Counted from the first letter of the stretch, positions 1 to 10,864 are shown. The stretch is DNA of 64,000 nt from Treponema denticola (GCF_024181405.1 NZ_CP051302.1:1798001-1862000), one strand, 5' to 3'. Notes: generated from the sequence alone by a model not told the origin. Translations and numbers: made by a program.

Positions 1-3000
1 TCTTGCCCTTGAGCAAGCCTTTCTTTATGGTAACAACACCGGCAATAGCGGCAAGAACGGCAGGCGACTTTGGTCTGCGGGCTTCAAGGAGCTCCGAAAC
101 TCGCGGAAGACCTCCGGTAATATCCTTTGTCTTTACCGACTCTTTTGCTATCTTTGCAAGGATTGCACCGGCCTTAATTTCCTGACCTTCTTCAACCAAG
201 AGCTGAGCTCCTCCGGGGAGGAAGTAAGAGTCCTCACCTACGGTGTTACCCGATTCATCTGAGATAAAGATGCGGGGCTGCATCTTATCGAAGTGGGCAT
301 CGCTTATTCGCTTTTCGACAACCCCCGTTTCCTCATCGGCTTCTTCTTTTAAGGTTGTACCGGGAAGAATATCTTCAAAGCGGACAAAGCCGTCATATTC
401 CGCCAAAATGGGATCGGCGAAGGGGTCGAAAGTACCTACCGTTTCTCCGGCCTTTATAACATCATTTTCTTTTACTACAACCTCGGAACCGTTTCTTATC
501 TCTATTGTCTGCTCTTGACCTGTCAAATAGATAATATTATCTCTGACTTCGGCAATGGCTATATTTTCCGAAAGCACTTCCTTTCCGTTCTTTAATGTAT
601 AAAGAGGGTTACCCTTTACTACCCTTGTGCCTGTACTTACAAGGGCTGTTTCACCTTTTTTAAGAGCATACTCATTCAATACCCTGCTGAAGGTAAACTC
701 GCCTTTTCTTGTAAAGAGGAAGTGTCCGTTTTTAAGCGTTACATAAGAACCCTTTATACCGCGAACGATGATAGAATAGTCGTTAAATACGATCCTGTTC
801 TCTTCAACGTTTTTAGAAGCCGTACCGCCCTCGTGGAAGGTACGCATCGTAAGCTGTGTACCGGGCTGACCGATGGACTGGGCTGCGATAATACCTACAG
901 CCTCCCCTATTCGGACAATTCTGTTTCGGGCAAGATCCCGTCCGTAACATTTTACGCAAACACCGTGCTTGGATTCGCAGGTTAAAACGGTGCGGAGCTT
1001 AACGGTTTCAACACCGGCTTCTTCTATCTTCTTAGCTGTCTCATCGGTAATATACTCGTTTACATCTATGAGAAGCTCTCCCGTAATTGGGTGAATAACC
1101 CTTTCCAGAGTGTATTTTCCGGCAATACGCTCGCTCAAAGATTCACGGATTTCGTCTCCGCGTTTAATTGCGGCATATTCTATACCGTTGATGGTACCGC
1201 AGTCTTCTTCGTTTACAACTACGTTTTGGGCAATATCAACAAGACGGCGGGTCAGGTAACCTGCGTCAGAGGTTTTAAGAGCCGTATCGGTCAAACCTTT
1301 TCGGGCACCGTTAGTCGAAATAAAGAATTCCATAACGTTTAAGCCTTCTTTAAAGTTCGATCTAATCGGAAGTTCGATGATGTCTCCCGTAGGCTTGGAC
1401 ATAAGACCTCGCATTCCGGCAAGCTGATTTATCTGATCCTTAGAACCTCGAGCACCCGAAGTTTCCATCATGTGAATCGTGTTAAACCCACCCTTGTCTT
1501 CTTGCAGACGTTTCATAAGAATTTCTTTAAGATTGGAGTTTGTCTTCTGCCAAACGTCAACTACACGGTTATAGCGTTCTTCTTGGGTAATGTGGCCGCC
1601 CTTATACTGGTTATAGATTTCCAAAACCTCTTTGTTGGCCTTTTCGAGCATTCCGGCCTTTTCAGGAGGAATAATCATGTCTTCCATACTCAAAGTTGCA
1701 CCGAAATATGTAGCATACTTATAGCCGACAGCCTTGAGCTTGTCCAAAAGCTGAACAGCCAGCCACGGGCCCTTATCCTTAAAGACGTTCTCTATCAGTT
1801 TTCGTATTTTTTTATCGTTTAAAGCATAATTTGTAAAGGGAACGCCTTCGGGCATTTCCTCATTAAATAGAATCCTTCCCGGTGTAGTTCTTACGGTTTC
1901 AATCTTACCGGGTTCCGTTTCATAGTCGATTAAAACGGGTTCCTGCCAGCCTACGGCATGACATTCTGCGGCCATCAAAACTTCTGCAACGGAAGAATAT
2001 CGGCGCTCTTTTTTACCTTCAGCCAAGGCTCTTTCCTTTGTAAGATAGTAAAGACCTAGAACCATGTCCTGTGTCGGGAAAACTATTGTTTTTCCGTTTG
2101 CAGGGTCGAGAAGGTTTCGGGCTGAAAGCATCAAAGTCCAGCACTCCATTTGAGCCGCCTGAGTGAGCGGAACGTGGATAGCCATCTGGTCTCCGTCAAA
2201 GTCGGCGTTAAAGGCCTTACATACAAGAGGATGGAGGCGGATAGCCTTTCCTTCTACCAAAACGGGTTCAAAGGCCTGAATACCAAGCCTGTGGAGGGTC
2301 GGAGCACGGTTTAAAAGAACAGGATGTTCGCTTACAACCTCGTCAAGGACTGCAAAAACTTCGGCAGCTTCCTGTTCTACGAGGAGTTTTGCCTTTTTAA
2401 TATTGGAAACAACTTCCTTTTGAACAAGTTTTTTCATTATAAAAGGCTTAAACAGCTCCAAGGCCATCTTAGTGGGCAGACCGCACTGCCAAAGCTTGAG
2501 CTCGGGGCCTACAACAATAACGGATCGGCCTGAATAGTCGACACGCTTACCTAAGAGGTTTTGGCGGAATCTTCCCTGCTTTCCCTTTAAAAGATCGGAA
2601 ATCGATTTTAGAGGTCTGTTTGAAGCTCCTTTAATGGCCTTTTTGCGCTTTGAGTTATCGAACAAGGCATCGACCGCTTCTTGGAGCATTCTCTTTTCGT
2701 TTCTGATAATAATATCGGGGGCCTTTAGTTCCATGAGCTTACTCAAACGGCTGTTTCTGTGAATAACCCTTCGATACAAGTCATTGAGGTCGGAGGTTGC
2801 AAAGCGGCCTCCGTCAAGCTGAACCATGGGGCGCAAATCCGGAGGAATAACCGGAATAACATCAAGAATCATCCATTCGGGTTTGTTGCCCGATGCCCTG
2901 AAATTTTCAACTATTTCGATTCTGCGCAAAAGGCGTTGATCGCTTTTTGCACCTTTTTCAATCATTTTAGCACGAAGCTGGGCTGCAAGCTCATCCAAGT

Positions 3001-3547
3001 TTATATTTTGAAGAAGGGTTTTAATAGCCCCAGCTCCCATACCTGCGGTAAAGGCAGCTCCATAGCGTTCATGAGCATCCCTGTACTCATCTTCGGTTAA
3101 AAGCTGCATGGGTTCCAAGTCGGTATCGTTTGCATCTATAACGATGTATTTTTCGTAGTATAAAACAGACCTGAGGGCTGCAACCTGTAGGTTAAGCAAA
3201 AGTCCCATTCGGCTAGGTACCGAGCGGTAATACCAAATATGAGAAACGGGAGCTGCAAGTTCTATGTGTCCCATGCGTTCACGGCGTACCTTAAAGTGAG
3301 TAACCTCAACACCGCAGCGGTCGCAGATAACGCCCTTATAACGGATTGATTTAAACTTTCCGCAAAAACATTCCCATTCCTTTGTGGTTCCGAATATTCT
3401 TTCGCAAAACAAACCGTCCCTCTCCGGACGCAAGGTTCGGTAATTGATTGTTTCAGGCTTTTTTACTTCCCCATAGGACCAAGCCTTTATAGTGTCGGGT
3501 GAAGCAAGCCTTATCATCAAGCTGTCAAAATCCTGTATATCTCTCAT
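1..3547 (-). CDS. rpoC: RNA polymerase subunit beta' (3' end beyond window)
   Basis: Largest catalytic subunit of RNA polymerase. About 1182 N-terminal residues lie in the window; the C-terminal part is cut by the left edge. The N-terminal zinc ribbon is visible (Cys60, Cys62, Cys75, Cys78). The catalytic Mg motif NADFDGD is encoded at 2189-2209 (about residues 447-453). The start ATG at 3545-3547 is preceded by GGAGAGGG. It lies 24 bp after rpoB in the same operon, so co-transcription is near certain. No frameshift is seen in the visible part. Confidence 0.98.
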   Translation of the reverse strand, partial: MRDIQDFDSLMIRLASPDTIKAWSYGEVKKPETINYRTLRPERDGLFCERIFGTTKEWECFCGKFKSIRYKGVICDRCGVEVTHFKVRRERMGHIELAAPVSHIWYYRSVPSRMGLLLNLQVAALRSVLYYEKYIVIDANDTDLEPMQLLTEDEYRDAHERYGAAFTAGMGAGAIKTLLQNINLDELAAQLRAKMIEKGAKSDQRLLRRIEIVENFRASGNKPEWMILDVIPVIPPDLRPMVQLDGGRFATSDLNDLYRRVIHRNSRLSKLMELKAPDIIIRNEKRMLQEAVDALFDNSKRKKAIKGASNRPLKSISDLLKGKQGRFRQNLLGKRVDYSGRSVIVVGPELKLWQCGLPTKMALELFKPFIMKKLVQKEVVSNIKKAKLLVEQEAAEVFAVLDEVVSEHPVLLNRAPTLHRLGIQAFEPVLVEGKAIRLHPLVCKAFNADFDGDQMAIHVPLTQAAQMECWTLMLSARNLLDPANGKTIVFPTQDMVLGLYYLTKERALAEGKKERRYSSVAEVLMAAECHAVGWQEPVLIDYETEPGKIETVRTTPGRILFNEEMPEGVPFTNYALNDKKIRKLIENVFKDKGPWLAVQLLDKLKAVGYKYATYFGATLSMEDMIIPPEKAGMLEKANKEVLEIYNQYKGGHITQEERYNRVVDVWQKTNSNLKEILMKRLQEDKGGFNTIHMMETSGARGSKDQINQLAGMRGLMSKPTGDIIELPIRSNFKEGLNVMEFFISTNGARKGLTDTALKTSDAGYLTRRLVDIAQNVVVNEEDCGTINGIEYAAIKRGDEIRESLSERIAGKYTLERVIHPITGELLIDVNEYITDETAKKIEEAGVETVKLRTVLTCESKHGVCVKCYGRDLARNRIVRIGEAVGIIAAQSIGQPGTQLTMRTFHEGGTASKNVEENRIVFNDYSIIVRGIKGSYVTLKNGHFLFTRKGEFTFSRVLNEYALKKGETALVSTGTRVVKGNPLYTLKNGKEVLSENIAIAEVRDNIIYLTGQEQTIEIRNGSEVVVKENDVIKAGETVGTFDPFADPILAEYDGFVRFEDILPGTTLKEEADEETGVVEKRISDAHFDKMQPRIFISDESGNTVGEDSYFLPGGAQLLVEEGQEIKAGAILAKIAKESVKTKDITGGLPRVSELLEARRPKSPAVLAAIAGVVTIKKGLLKGK

Positions 3548-3571
3548 AATCTTTCCCTCTCCTTACTTCCG

Positions 3572-6500
3572 TTAAAAGTTAGTACTTGTTTTTTCGCGTT
3601 TAATTAGCTCTTCATCCCTTTCGGTTAAAGGAATCTGCTGACCCTTTGCATCATAGATTGTAAAGTCGAGAGCTAAACCTCTTAATTCCTGTACCAATAC
3701 GTTAAAGGATTCGGGGATACCGGCAGAGCTTGAAGGCTCGCCCTTAACGATGGATTCATATATTTTAGATCGTCCGTGCATATCGTCGGACTTGATTGTG
3801 ATAAGCTCCTGCAATGTGTTGGCTGCACCGTAAGCCTCAAGTGCCCAAACTTCCATTTCTCCCAAGCGCTGACCGCCGAATTGAGCCTTACCGCCCAAGG
3901 GCTGCTGGGTAACAAGAGAATAGGGGCCTGTTGACCGGGCGTGCATCTTATCGTCTACCAAGTGAGCCAGCTTTAAGAAGTAGATAACCCCGACAAATAC
4001 CTCGTTTTCAAAGAGGCGGCCGGTTAAGCCGTCACGGAGTTTTACCTTAGAGCTGGTAGGATAGCCGGCTTCTTTAAGCTTCGCTTCAATCTGTTCCATA
4101 CTGGGAGATTCAAAAACCGGAGACTCGTACCACTCATTCAATTTTAATCCTGCAAGTCCCAGCTCCGATTCCAAAATCTGGCCGATATTCATTCGAGAAG
4201 GAACACCGAGCGGGTTTAGACAAATATCAAGCGGTGTTCCGTCTTCCATGTAGGGCATATCTTCTTCGGGGAGAATTCTGGCTACAAGACCCTTGTTTCC
4301 GTGGCGGCCTGCCATTTTATCTCCCTCGCGGAGTTTTCGCTTTGTAGCGATTAAGACCTTTACAACTTCATCTACACCGGGACTCAAGTCATCTCCCTGA
4401 TCCCTCTTTAAGCGCTGAACATCGATAACCGTGCCCTCGGTTCCGTGGGGAACACGCAGAGAGGTATCCCGCACTTCCTTAGCCTTTTCACCGAAGATAG
4501 AATTAAGGAGCTTAAATTCGGGGGTTGTATCGCTTTCGCTCTTAGGAGTAACCTTTCCGACAAGGATATCGCCGGGCTTTACCTTAGAGCCTATGCGGAT
4601 AATACCTTCGCTGTCGAGGTCGTCCAAGCTCTTTTCGGACTTGTTCGGAATATCGCAGGTCATCTTTTCGGCACCCAGCTTTGTTTCCCGAACATCGGTT
4701 GAAAGCTCTTTTATATGGATAGAAGTAAACATATCTTCTTTTACGACCCTGCGTGAAATTAAGATAGCGTCTTCGTAGTTATAGCCGTTCCAAGGAACGA
4801 AGCCTACGAGGATGTTTCGGCCTAGGGCCAATTCTCCGTTATAGGTTGCAGGACCGTCAGCTATGGGCTGGCCTGCCTTGACCGTATCGCCTACATTGAC
4901 GATGGGGCGCTGATGGTAACAGGTTTCTTGGTTCGTCCTTTGATATTTTAAGAGAGTGTACTCATCCTTATCTTCTTTATTTTTTCCCTTTTCGGGGGCT
5001 ATGATAATCGTATCGGAAGAAACAAACTCAACCTTTCCCGATCTTTTTGCCTTAATCAAAACGCCCGAATCATAGGCACACTTTTTTTCCATACCGGTTC
5101 CGACTCGCGGAGGTTCGGGGAAAACTAAAGGAACAGCCTGACGCTGCATGTTAGAGCCCATGAGGGCACGGTTAGCGTCATCATGTTCAAGGAAGGGAAT
5201 TAGAGAAGCCGAAACGGATATAATCTGTTTAGGCGAAACATCCATGTACTGGATATCTTTCGGGCTTATTGAAGTATAGTCTCCAAGTTTTCGGCACGAA
5301 ACTTGATCCGTATTGATCTTTCCGTCCTTTCCGATAGCGGAAGAAACCTGTCCGATAAAATATTTGTCTTCATCCATTGCAGACAGGTACTCGATTTCGC
5401 GGGTAGCAACCCCGTTTACAACCTTTACATAGGGTGCCTCCAAAAAGCCGTATTCGTTTACACGAGCATAGTTTGCCATAGAAACGATAAGACCAATGTT
5501 CGGGCCTTCAGGGGTCTCGATCGGGCACATTCTTCCATAATGGGTATAGTGAACTTCTCGTACCTCAAAGCCCGCCCTGTCACGCGAAAGACCGCCCGGG
5601 CCTAAGGCATTAAGACGGCGCTTATGAGTAAGCTCGGCCAAGGGGTTTACCTGATCCATGAACTGGGACAACTGGCTTGCTCCGAAGAATTCCTTAATAG
5701 CCGCAACAATGGGCTTAATGGAAATTAAGTCCTGAGGTTTAATGGTATCCATTTCCTTCGAACTCATCCTGTCACGGGCAATACGCTCCATTCTGGAAAA
5801 GGCTTTTTTTAGAACATCGGTCATAATTTCGCCGACTGACCTAATTCGCCTATTGCCTAGGTGGTCGATATCGTCAATACTTTCTTCACCTATGTAAACC
5901 TTGATCAAAAATTTCATTGTCTTAAATATATCTTCTTCGATTAAGGTTGTACCTTTAACGTCATCGGAATAGTCGAATTTTTTGTTTAATTTATATCGGC
6001 CGACCTTACCTATATCGTACCTTCTTGCAGTAAAAAACATATTGTGCAGGTCTTCTTTTGCATTTTCGTAGGTAATAGGATCTCCCGGACGGATAACGCT
6101 GTAGACTGCGTTTAGGGCATCTTCAACGGTGGGCTCATCGTTTACGGCCGGATCGGGAGTATACTTGATTTCTTCTCTTTCAAAACAGTTGATGATAATC
6201 TGAGAATCCAAAGAATCTTTTCCCTTAAAGTCGATTATCGTTATCTTTTTAACGTCATTTTGAATTAAATCGTCGATGTTGTGGGGATGAATTTTTTCGC
6301 CGGCTTGATGCATTTTACGCTTTTCGCCGTCTTCACCCTTTACATAGACATCCCTGGCCAGTACCTGACCGATTAATTCTTCATACTCTGTCCTATCCGG
6401 AGATATTTTGGCTGTCTTTGTTTTATAGAAAAGGTCGATAATTTTTTCTCTTGTGTCATATCCGAGAGCACGTAAAAATATCGTACCTAAAATTCGCTTT

Positions 6501-7075
6501 TTACTGTCAAGCTTTGCGTAGATAAGCTCTTTTTTCTGATCTATTTCGAATTCAAGCCATGTTCCTCGGTATGGAATAATGCGGCTTGAGTAAACACCCT
6601 TTTCATGCGAAAAGATAACACCAGGCGAGCGGTGAATCTGAGAAACTACAACCCTTTCCGCTCCGTTTATAATAAAGGTTCCTCTTTCCGTCATCAGAGG
6701 AATATCGCCCATATAGATGTTTTTGCGGCGAATTTCCTTAGTTTCTTTAAAAAATAAGTCTATTTCGGCTTTTAAAGGGACGGAATAAGTAAGTCCCTTT
6801 TGTTTGCATTCAATTTCAGAAAATTTAATACTATCATAATCGAGAGAATAGGATAGATATTGCAAAGCCATGTCTTCATTTGTACTTTCAATAGGAAAAG
6901 TTGTATGGAATACCGATTCTAAGCCCTCAATCTCGGTCTCATCTGTCTTTTTTTCTTTGTTTAAAAATTTATTGTAAGATTGAATCTGAATATCGATGAG
7001 ATTAGGAAGCTCCATAAAATTCGGAACATCCTTACCGTAATACCTTCGATCTATTTTTTGACCTCTTGCAAACAT
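3572..7075 (-). CDS. rpoB: RNA polymerase subunit beta
   Basis: 1167 aa; forms the RNA polymerase core with beta' and binds rifampicin. Visible motifs are the Rif cluster I region ([20 protein letters not shown], about residues 467-486), the [10 protein letters not shown] block (about 517-526) and [12 protein letters not shown] near the C-terminus. The residue equivalent to E. coli Ser531 is Asn489 (AAT codon at 5609-5611). Published work links Asn at this site to natural rifampicin resistance of treponemes. A G-rich Shine-Dalgarno (GGGGGG) precedes the ATG. It follows rplL after a 148-bp spacer with three hairpins. Confidence 0.98.
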   Translation of the reverse strand: MFARGQKIDRRYYGKDVPNFMELPNLIDIQIQSYNKFLNKEKKTDETEIEGLESVFHTTFPIESTNEDMALQYLSYSLDYDSIKFSEIECKQKGLTYSVPLKAEIDLFFKETKEIRRKNIYMGDIPLMTERGTFIINGAERVVVSQIHRSPGVIFSHEKGVYSSRIIPYRGTWLEFEIDQKKELIYAKLDSKKRILGTIFLRALGYDTREKIIDLFYKTKTAKISPDRTEYEELIGQVLARDVYVKGEDGEKRKMHQAGEKIHPHNIDDLIQNDVKKITIIDFKGKDSLDSQIIINCFEREEIKYTPDPAVNDEPTVEDALNAVYSVIRPGDPITYENAKEDLHNMFFTARRYDIGKVGRYKLNKKFDYSDDVKGTTLIEEDIFKTMKFLIKVYIGEESIDDIDHLGNRRIRSVGEIMTDVLKKAFSRMERIARDRMSSKEMDTIKPQDLISIKPIVAAIKEFFGASQLSQFMDQVNPLAELTHKRRLNALGPGGLSRDRAGFEVREVHYTHYGRMCPIETPEGPNIGLIVSMANYARVNEYGFLEAPYVKVVNGVATREIEYLSAMDEDKYFIGQVSSAIGKDGKINTDQVSCRKLGDYTSISPKDIQYMDVSPKQIISVSASLIPFLEHDDANRALMGSNMQRQAVPLVFPEPPRVGTGMEKKCAYDSGVLIKAKRSGKVEFVSSDTIIIAPEKGKNKEDKDEYTLLKYQRTNQETCYHQRPIVNVGDTVKAGQPIADGPATYNGELALGRNILVGFVPWNGYNYEDAILISRRVVKEDMFTSIHIKELSTDVRETKLGAEKMTCDIPNKSEKSLDDLDSEGIIRIGSKVKPGDILVGKVTPKSESDTTPEFKLLNSIFGEKAKEVRDTSLRVPHGTEGTVIDVQRLKRDQGDDLSPGVDEVVKVLIATKRKLREGDKMAGRHGNKGLVARILPEEDMPYMEDGTPLDICLNPLGVPSRMNIGQILESELGLAGLKLNEWYESPVFESPSMEQIEAKLKEAGYPTSSKVKLRDGLTGRLFENEVFVGVIYFLKLAHLVDDKMHARSTGPYSLVTQQPLGGKAQFGGQRLGEMEVWALEAYGAANTLQELITIKSDDMHGRSKIYESIVKGEPSSSAGIPESFNVLVQELRGLALDFTIYDAKGQQIPLTERDEELIKREKTSTNF

Positions 7076-7108
7076 CCATTACCCCCCAAGTCTATATTTA
7101 ATCACAAA

Positions 7109-7212
7109 AAGACTTCCTGAGAATTCATACAGGAAGTCTTAGAGAAAATTCATTGTCTATGCTGTTGTGCTTCTTTTTGGAAGAAGCACAACAAGGTCCG
7201 GCATAAAGCCGG
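7109..7212 (-). promoter_or_regulatory. rplL-rpoB intergenic hairpins (attenuator or processing site)
   Basis: Three stem-loops fill the spacer: a 5-bp stem at 7198-7212, a 13-bp stem with 5-nt loop (arms 7163-7175 and 7181-7193), and an 11-bp stem with 10-nt loop (arms 7109-7119 and 7130-7140). On the transcribed (minus) strand none is followed by a proper U-run. Partial attenuation or RNase III processing, as known for the E. coli rplL-rpoB spacer, is more likely than full termination. That function is inferred by analogy. Confidence 0.6.
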
Positions 7213-7223
7213 TATTTTGCTTA

Positions 7224-7613
7224 TTAAGCAATTTCAACTTCACCGCCGGCGGCTGTAATAGCTTCCTTAATCTTGGCTGCTTCTTCTTTAGAAACATCTT
7301 CTTTAAGGACTTTCGGAGCTCCTTCAACAAGCTCTTTAGCTTCCTTCAAGCCGAGGCCGGGAATAACGTTTCGAACTTCTTTAATAACACCGATCTTTTT
7401 ACCGGGATCGGAAAGACCTTTAAGAGTAACAGTGAATTCTGTCTTCTCTTCTTCAGCGGCTCCGCCTCCTGCAGCTCCGCCTGCAACTACTGCAACGGGA
7501 GCAGCGGCTGTTACACCGAATTTTTCTTCCATAGCCTTGATAAGCTCGGAAAGTTCGAGAATCGTTTTTTCGCCGATTGCTTCAATAATTTGTTCATTTG
7601 TTAATGCTGCCAT
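7224..7613 (-). CDS. rplL: 50S ribosomal protein L7/L12
   Basis: 129 aa, the normal length. It forms the ribosomal stalk that recruits translation GTPases. The N-terminal dimerisation segment is followed by an Ala/Gly-rich hinge (about residues 38-53), then the conserved C-terminal domain with the KTEFTV and [12 protein letters not shown] motifs. The ATG follows an AAGGAG Shine-Dalgarno. It lies between rplJ and rpoB as in most bacteria. Confidence 0.98.
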   Translation of the reverse strand: MAALTNEQIIEAIGEKTILELSELIKAMEEKFGVTAAAPVAVVAGGAAGGGAAEEEKTEFTVTLKGLSDPGKKIGVIKEVRNVIPGLGLKEAKELVEGAPKVLKEDVSKEEAAKIKEAITAAGGEVEIA

Positions 7614-7702
7614 ATTATCTTCTCCTTAAAAATTAGATTTTTGTGCTTTTTAGGCACCTTAAGCAGACAGGGGGTCAGCTTTTGAAGCCTGACTGCTTAC
7701 TA

Positions 7703-7722
7703 CTTTCGGAAATATCCGAAAG
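7703..7722 (-). promoter_or_regulatory. hairpin between rplJ and rplL
   Basis: Perfect 8-bp inverted repeat (CTTTCGGA / TCCGAAAG) with a 4-nt loop, starting just inside the 3' end of rplJ coverage. A second imperfect stem (about 7659-7699, one mismatch in 11 bp) follows. No U-run on the minus strand. It may tune rplL translation or mRNA stability; function inferred. Confidence 0.4.
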
Positions 7723-7728
7723 CTTGTT

Positions 7729-8334
7729 TTAAGCCTCGGGAGCTGCTTCGGGAGCAGACTCTGCAGGCTGTTCGGCCGCTTTTTCCTCTGAAGCAGGAGC
7801 TTCAGCTTTTGCTTCTGCGGGAGCTGAGCCTTGGGCACCGCCCTTATCCACAATCGCCTGTAAGGTGCGTACAAACTTGGAAGTTGTAGCATTGACTGTA
7901 GACATAAACATTGCAATAAGATCTTTTTTGCCGGGAAGCTTTGAAAATGCCTCAATTTGCTTGGCATCATAAATTTCACCGTCAACTACCGCACCCTTAA
8001 TTACAAGAGCCGGAGCATCTTTTGCATATTCAAACAAGGTCTTAGCGGCAAGGTTTGCATCTTCTGCAATCATAGCCAAGGCTGTAGGTCCGGTTAACCA
8101 GGAATCTACATCCTTAATATCGGCATCTTCAAAAGCAATGCGTGCAAAATTATTGCGTACAACCTTGTATGTGCAAGCATTTTCTCTGAGCTTCTTGCGG
8201 AGCTCAGTGATTTGCTCAACCTTTAAGCCTCTGTACTCGGTAAAAATAAAAGCGGAGGAGGCTTTTACATAGTTTTTGATGCTTTCAATCGCTTCGGTTT
8301 TTTGGCGATTCGGATTTTTTGTTCTTAATGCCAT
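7729..8334 (-). CDS. rplJ: 50S ribosomal protein L10
   Basis: 201 aa. It anchors L7/L12 to the ribosome. The N-terminal RNA-binding domain is conserved (FTEYRGLKVEQITELRKKLR, about residues 34-53), followed by the helical L12-binding region. The C-terminus carries an extra Ala/Glu/Pro-rich tail of about 30 residues, so the protein is longer than the usual 165-175 aa. It starts 2 bp after rplA with GGAG just upstream. Confidence 0.97.
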   Translation of the reverse strand: MALRTKNPNRQKTEAIESIKNYVKASSAFIFTEYRGLKVEQITELRKKLRENACTYKVVRNNFARIAFEDADIKDVDSWLTGPTALAMIAEDANLAAKTLFEYAKDAPALVIKGAVVDGEIYDAKQIEAFSKLPGKKDLIAMFMSTVNATTSKFVRTLQAIVDKGGAQGSAPAEAKAEAPASEEKAAEQPAESAPEAAPEA

Positions 8335-8336
8335 TT

Positions 8337-9017
8337 TTACTCTCCTACCTTATAATCAACCCAAACGCCGGGGCCCATCGTCGAACTAATCGATACGGAT
8401 CTGATATAGTCACCCTTTGCATCGGCAGGCTTTTTTCTCATCGTTTCGTTGATAAGAGCCTGTACGTTTTCCACAATCTTGGAAGAATCCATAGAAACCT
8501 TTCCGACAGGGAGATGAACAACTCCGCCCTTATCGGCGCGGAATTCTACACGGCCTTTTTTAAGCTCGTTTATAGCGCTTGCAATATCCGTGGTAACCGT
8601 TCCTGTCTTAGGGTTAGGCATTAAACCTCTGCGGCCGAGCACCATACCCAAGCGGCCTACATCCTTCATCATATCGGGGGTAGCAACCGCGATATCAAAA
8701 TCGAGCCAGCCGCCCTTTACTTTTTCGATGTACTCCGTAGAACCGGCATAGACAGCTCCTGCATCAAGAGCTTCTTTTACTCTATCGTCCGTACAAAAAA
8801 CCAAAACCTTTTTTTCGCCCCTAAACTGATGGGGGAGAACAAGGGTATCTCTAACGCTCTGTCCCTTACCAAGGGTCAAACTTACATGAACTTCAACTGT
8901 TTCATCGAATTTGGCGTATTTAAGCTCTTTGACAATATCAACAGCCTTGGGAAGCTCATAGGATGCGGCAGAATCATACTTTGCAAGTGCATTTTTGTAA
9001 TTTTTTCCGTGTTTCAT
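8337..9017 (-). CDS. rplA: 50S ribosomal protein L1
   Basis: 226 aa, normal length. It binds 23S rRNA at the exit side and in many bacteria represses its own operon. Family motifs visible include FDETVEVHVSL near the N-terminus, GRRGLMPNPKTGTV in the middle and the conserved C-terminal block. The gene is one base after the rplK stop, so translation is probably coupled. Confidence 0.98.
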   Translation of the reverse strand: MKHGKNYKNALAKYDSAASYELPKAVDIVKELKYAKFDETVEVHVSLTLGKGQSVRDTLVLPHQFRGEKKVLVFCTDDRVKEALDAGAVYAGSTEYIEKVKGGWLDFDIAVATPDMMKDVGRLGMVLGRRGLMPNPKTGTVTTDIASAINELKKGRVEFRADKGGVVHLPVGKVSMDSSKIVENVQALINETMRKKPADAKGDYIRSVSISSTMGPGVWVDYKVGE

Positions 9018-9018
9018 A

Positions 9019-9450
9019 CTAGCGCTCCACCTCTACACCCATGCTTCGTGCAGTTCCTGCAATGATTTTCTTTGCAGCTTCAATGTCGTTTGCATTGATA
9101 TCGGGCATCTTTGTTTTTGCGATTTCTTCCAATGCGGCCTTTGAAAGTTTTCCGACTTTTGCAGTAACCGATGTGGCAGAACCTTTTTCAATCTTACAGG
9201 CTTTTTTGATTAAAACCGATGCGGGCGGTGTTTTGAGGATAAAAGTAAAACTCTTATCGGCATATACCGTAATAACAACGGGGATAACCAAACCGGGCTC
9301 CATGGACTTTGTACGGTCATTGAACTGCTGTACAAACTGAGGCGCACTTACACCGTGCGGACCTAGAGCCGGGCCTACAGGCGGCGCAGGAGTTGCTTTT
9401 CCTGCGGGACACTGAAGTTTAATCTGTGTCACAACCTTTTTCTTTGCCAT
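9019..9450 (-). CDS. rplK: 50S ribosomal protein L11
   Basis: 143 aa. It binds the GTPase-associated centre of 23S rRNA. The Pro-rich N-terminal [15 protein letters not shown] motif is intact. The following stretch reads PHGVSAPQF, where many bacteria have QHGVNIMEF, so the thiostrepton-cleft loop diverges. Strong Shine-Dalgarno (GGAAGGAGAG). It follows nusG after 91 bp containing two small hairpins (one GGAGG/CCTCC around 9475-9489). Confidence 0.97.
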   Translation of the reverse strand: MAKKKVVTQIKLQCPAGKATPAPPVGPALGPHGVSAPQFVQQFNDRTKSMEPGLVIPVVITVYADKSFTFILKTPPASVLIKKACKIEKGSATSVTAKVGKLSKAALEEIAKTKMPDINANDIEAAKKIIAGTARSMGVEVER

Positions 9451-9541
9451 CTTCTCTCCTTCCGGTACAAACGGAGGTATTTCCTCCTCCCGTAATATAC
9501 AATTAAAGTGCTGATGCCGAGCACCGCACCTTGTTTAAAAT

Positions 9542-10099
9542 TTAAATGATTTCGGCTTGAGACATTTCGACTTCAACCGGTGTAGTACGGCCGAAGATCG
9601 CTACCATAACTCTTAACTTATTTTTATCTGCCATAACTTCATCGATGACGCCGGTAAACGAGGCAAAAGCACCTTCGATGATTTTAACATGCTGTCCTTC
9701 ACTGAAATTTTGAATAACCCGGATATTCTTGTCGCCCTTAATTTCGCCTGTTTTTTGCAGGATTTCCTTTGCTTCTTCAGAAGAAATAGGCTGAGGTTTT
9801 TCATTTCCTGCCGTTCCCAAGAAACCTGTAACACCCTGAATTTTGCGAATTTCGGAGCAAACACTTTTCCAACCAAGATCTGGAAGATTCATTTCGACCA
9901 GCATATAACCGGGAAGAAACTTACGCTTAACATTGCGTTTTTTTCCGCCCTTATTTTCAATTACAAGTTCTTCAGGTATTTTTATATCTGTAACAAAATC
10001 AGCAGAGATAATCCCTTTTTCTATCAGAGTACGTATCGTTCTTTCAATTTTATTCTCATAACCCGAATAGGTATGAAGAATGTACCAAGCCTTAGCCAT
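9542..10099 (-). CDS. nusG: transcription termination/antitermination factor NusG
   Basis: 185 aa. The N-terminal NGN domain (WYILHTYSGYE) binds RNA polymerase. The C-terminal KOW domain (about residues 128-185, with the EGAFASFTGVIDEV motif) contacts Rho or ribosomal protein S10 in the family. It starts 3 bases after the secE stop, so the two are translated from the same message. Length and order are typical. Confidence 0.97.
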   Translation of the reverse strand: MAKAWYILHTYSGYENKIERTIRTLIEKGIISADFVTDIKIPEELVIENKGGKKRNVKRKFLPGYMLVEMNLPDLGWKSVCSEIRKIQGVTGFLGTAGNEKPQPISSEEAKEILQKTGEIKGDKNIRVIQNFSEGQHVKIIEGAFASFTGVIDEVMADKNKLRVMVAIFGRTTPVEVEMSQAEII

Positions 10100-10102
10100 T
10101 AT

Positions 10103-10282
10103 TTAAAATATCCAACCCACACAAGCTATAAAGAAAGCATCAAGACCGCCGAGAAAAACAGCTACAATAAGGGTAGAAATCAACACTACTTTTACTGAAG
10201 ACCCTACTTCAGAAGCTGTAGGCCAGACAACTTTTCTAAGCTCGCCTATACATTCTTTCCAAAAAGTTCCAATTTTAGCCAT
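10103..10282 (-). CDS. secE: preprotein translocase subunit SecE
   Basis: 59 aa; small single-span subunit of the SecYEG channel. Family motif GELRKVVWPT precedes one transmembrane helix (about residues 33-56). The start at 10280-10282 is chosen because GAGG lies 5 nt upstream and because extending the frame would run into the tRNA-Trp gene. It is encoded directly between tRNA-Trp and nusG. Confidence 0.93.
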   Translation of the reverse strand: MAKIGTFWKECIGELRKVVWPTASEVGSSVKVVLISTLIVAVFLGGLDAFFIACVGWIF

Positions 10283-10305
10283 AAAAACCTCGTTTTTTAA
10301 AATTA

Positions 10306-10378
10306 CAGGCCAGGAAGGACTCGAACCCTCAACATTCGGTTTTGGAGACCGACGCTCTACCATTGGAGCTACTGACCT
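10306..10378 (-). tRNA. tRNA-Trp (anticodon CCA)
   Basis: 73-nt cloverleaf. The acceptor arms AGGTCAG and CTGGCCT pair with one G-U. The anticodon loop is CTCCAAA (anticodon CCA) on a 5-bp stem, the T-loop is GGTTCGAGTCC, and the discriminator base is G. The 3' CCA is not encoded. It is embedded between rpmG and secE in the ribosomal operon and must be processed from the same transcript. Confidence 0.96.
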
Positions 10379-10421
10379 AATTGAATCTAAGCCCGCTGCC
10401 TTACGGCACGGACTTATTCGA

Positions 10422-10592
10422 CTACTTTATCTTTGTTTCCTTATGCAATGTATGCTTGCGATCAAAAGAACAATACTTCATCAATTCAAGCTTACCCTGA
10501 ATATTTTTTCTGTTCTTAGATGTAGTATAATTTCTTCTTTTACATTCGCTGCATTGAAGAGCTATGAGCTCTACAGCCGTTTTCTTAGCCAT
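10422..10592 (-). CDS. rpmG: 50S ribosomal protein L33
   Basis: 56 aa, [20 protein letters not shown] at the N-terminus. Zinc-ribbon Cys14 and Cys17 are present. In the second knuckle only Cys41 remains, in [10 protein letters not shown], with Asp44 where the zinc-binding (C+) form has the fourth Cys. It lies between the two tRNA genes, the rpmG-(tRNA)-secE-nusG order common in bacteria. Confidence 0.93.
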   Translation of the reverse strand: MAKKTAVELIALQCSECKRRNYTTSKNRKNIQGKLELMKYCSFDRKHTLHKETKIK

Positions 10593-10633
10593 TACTTTAC
10601 CCTCCGCAAAATTCTAGGTCATCGTTTCCGAAA

Positions 10634-10706
10634 AGCTCCCGAGCAGAATTGAACTGCTGACCCCAACCTTACCATGGTTGTGCTCTGCCGACTGAGCTAC
10701 AGGAGC
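10634..10706 (-). tRNA. tRNA-Thr (anticodon GGT)
   Basis: 73-nt cloverleaf with acceptor arms GCTCCTG and CGGGAGC (one G-U). The anticodon loop is ATGGTAA on a CAACC/GGTTG stem, giving GGT. D-arm and T-arm (CAGCAGTTCAATTCTGCTC) are normal. CCA is not encoded. It is the first gene of the operon, about 20 nt after the predicted transcription start. Confidence 0.95.
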
Positions 10707-10732
10707 AAAATACCCACAAAATAGGTTCAAGC

Positions 10733-10761
10733 ATTTTATCAAATCGAGTATTTTTTGTCAA
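10733..10761 (-). promoter_or_regulatory. sigma70 promoter of the tRNA-Thr/rpmG/secE/nusG/rpl/rpo operon
   Basis: TTGACA at 10756-10761, 17-bp spacer, TAAAAT at 10733-10738, read on the minus strand. Only about 20 bp separate it from the tRNA-Thr 5' end. It is a near-consensus match, as expected for a stable-RNA and ribosomal operon. Confidence 0.9.
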
Positions 10762-10795
10762 GACCTTGATATGGAATTTTAGCGAAATTAGAAAT

Positions 10796-10835
10796 AAAAT
10801 CAGACATTCCTAAAAAAGAAAGAATGCCTGATTTT
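10796..10835 (-). terminator. rho-independent terminator of the export operon
   Basis: 14-bp stem with one G-U pair (arms 10822-10835 and 10796-10809), followed on the minus strand by AUUUUAUUU. It ends the C39-ABC/HlyD/TolC operon just upstream of the ribosomal operon promoter. Confidence 0.8.
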
Positions 10836-10864
10836 AAAGAATAAACTTAAAAAGTCCGGTACTT

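Noticed and set aside
7273..7629. 118-codon plus-strand ORF opposite rplL
   Set aside because: Shadow of rplL; its Ala/Pro/Ser-rich sequence follows from the complementary strand of conserved codons.
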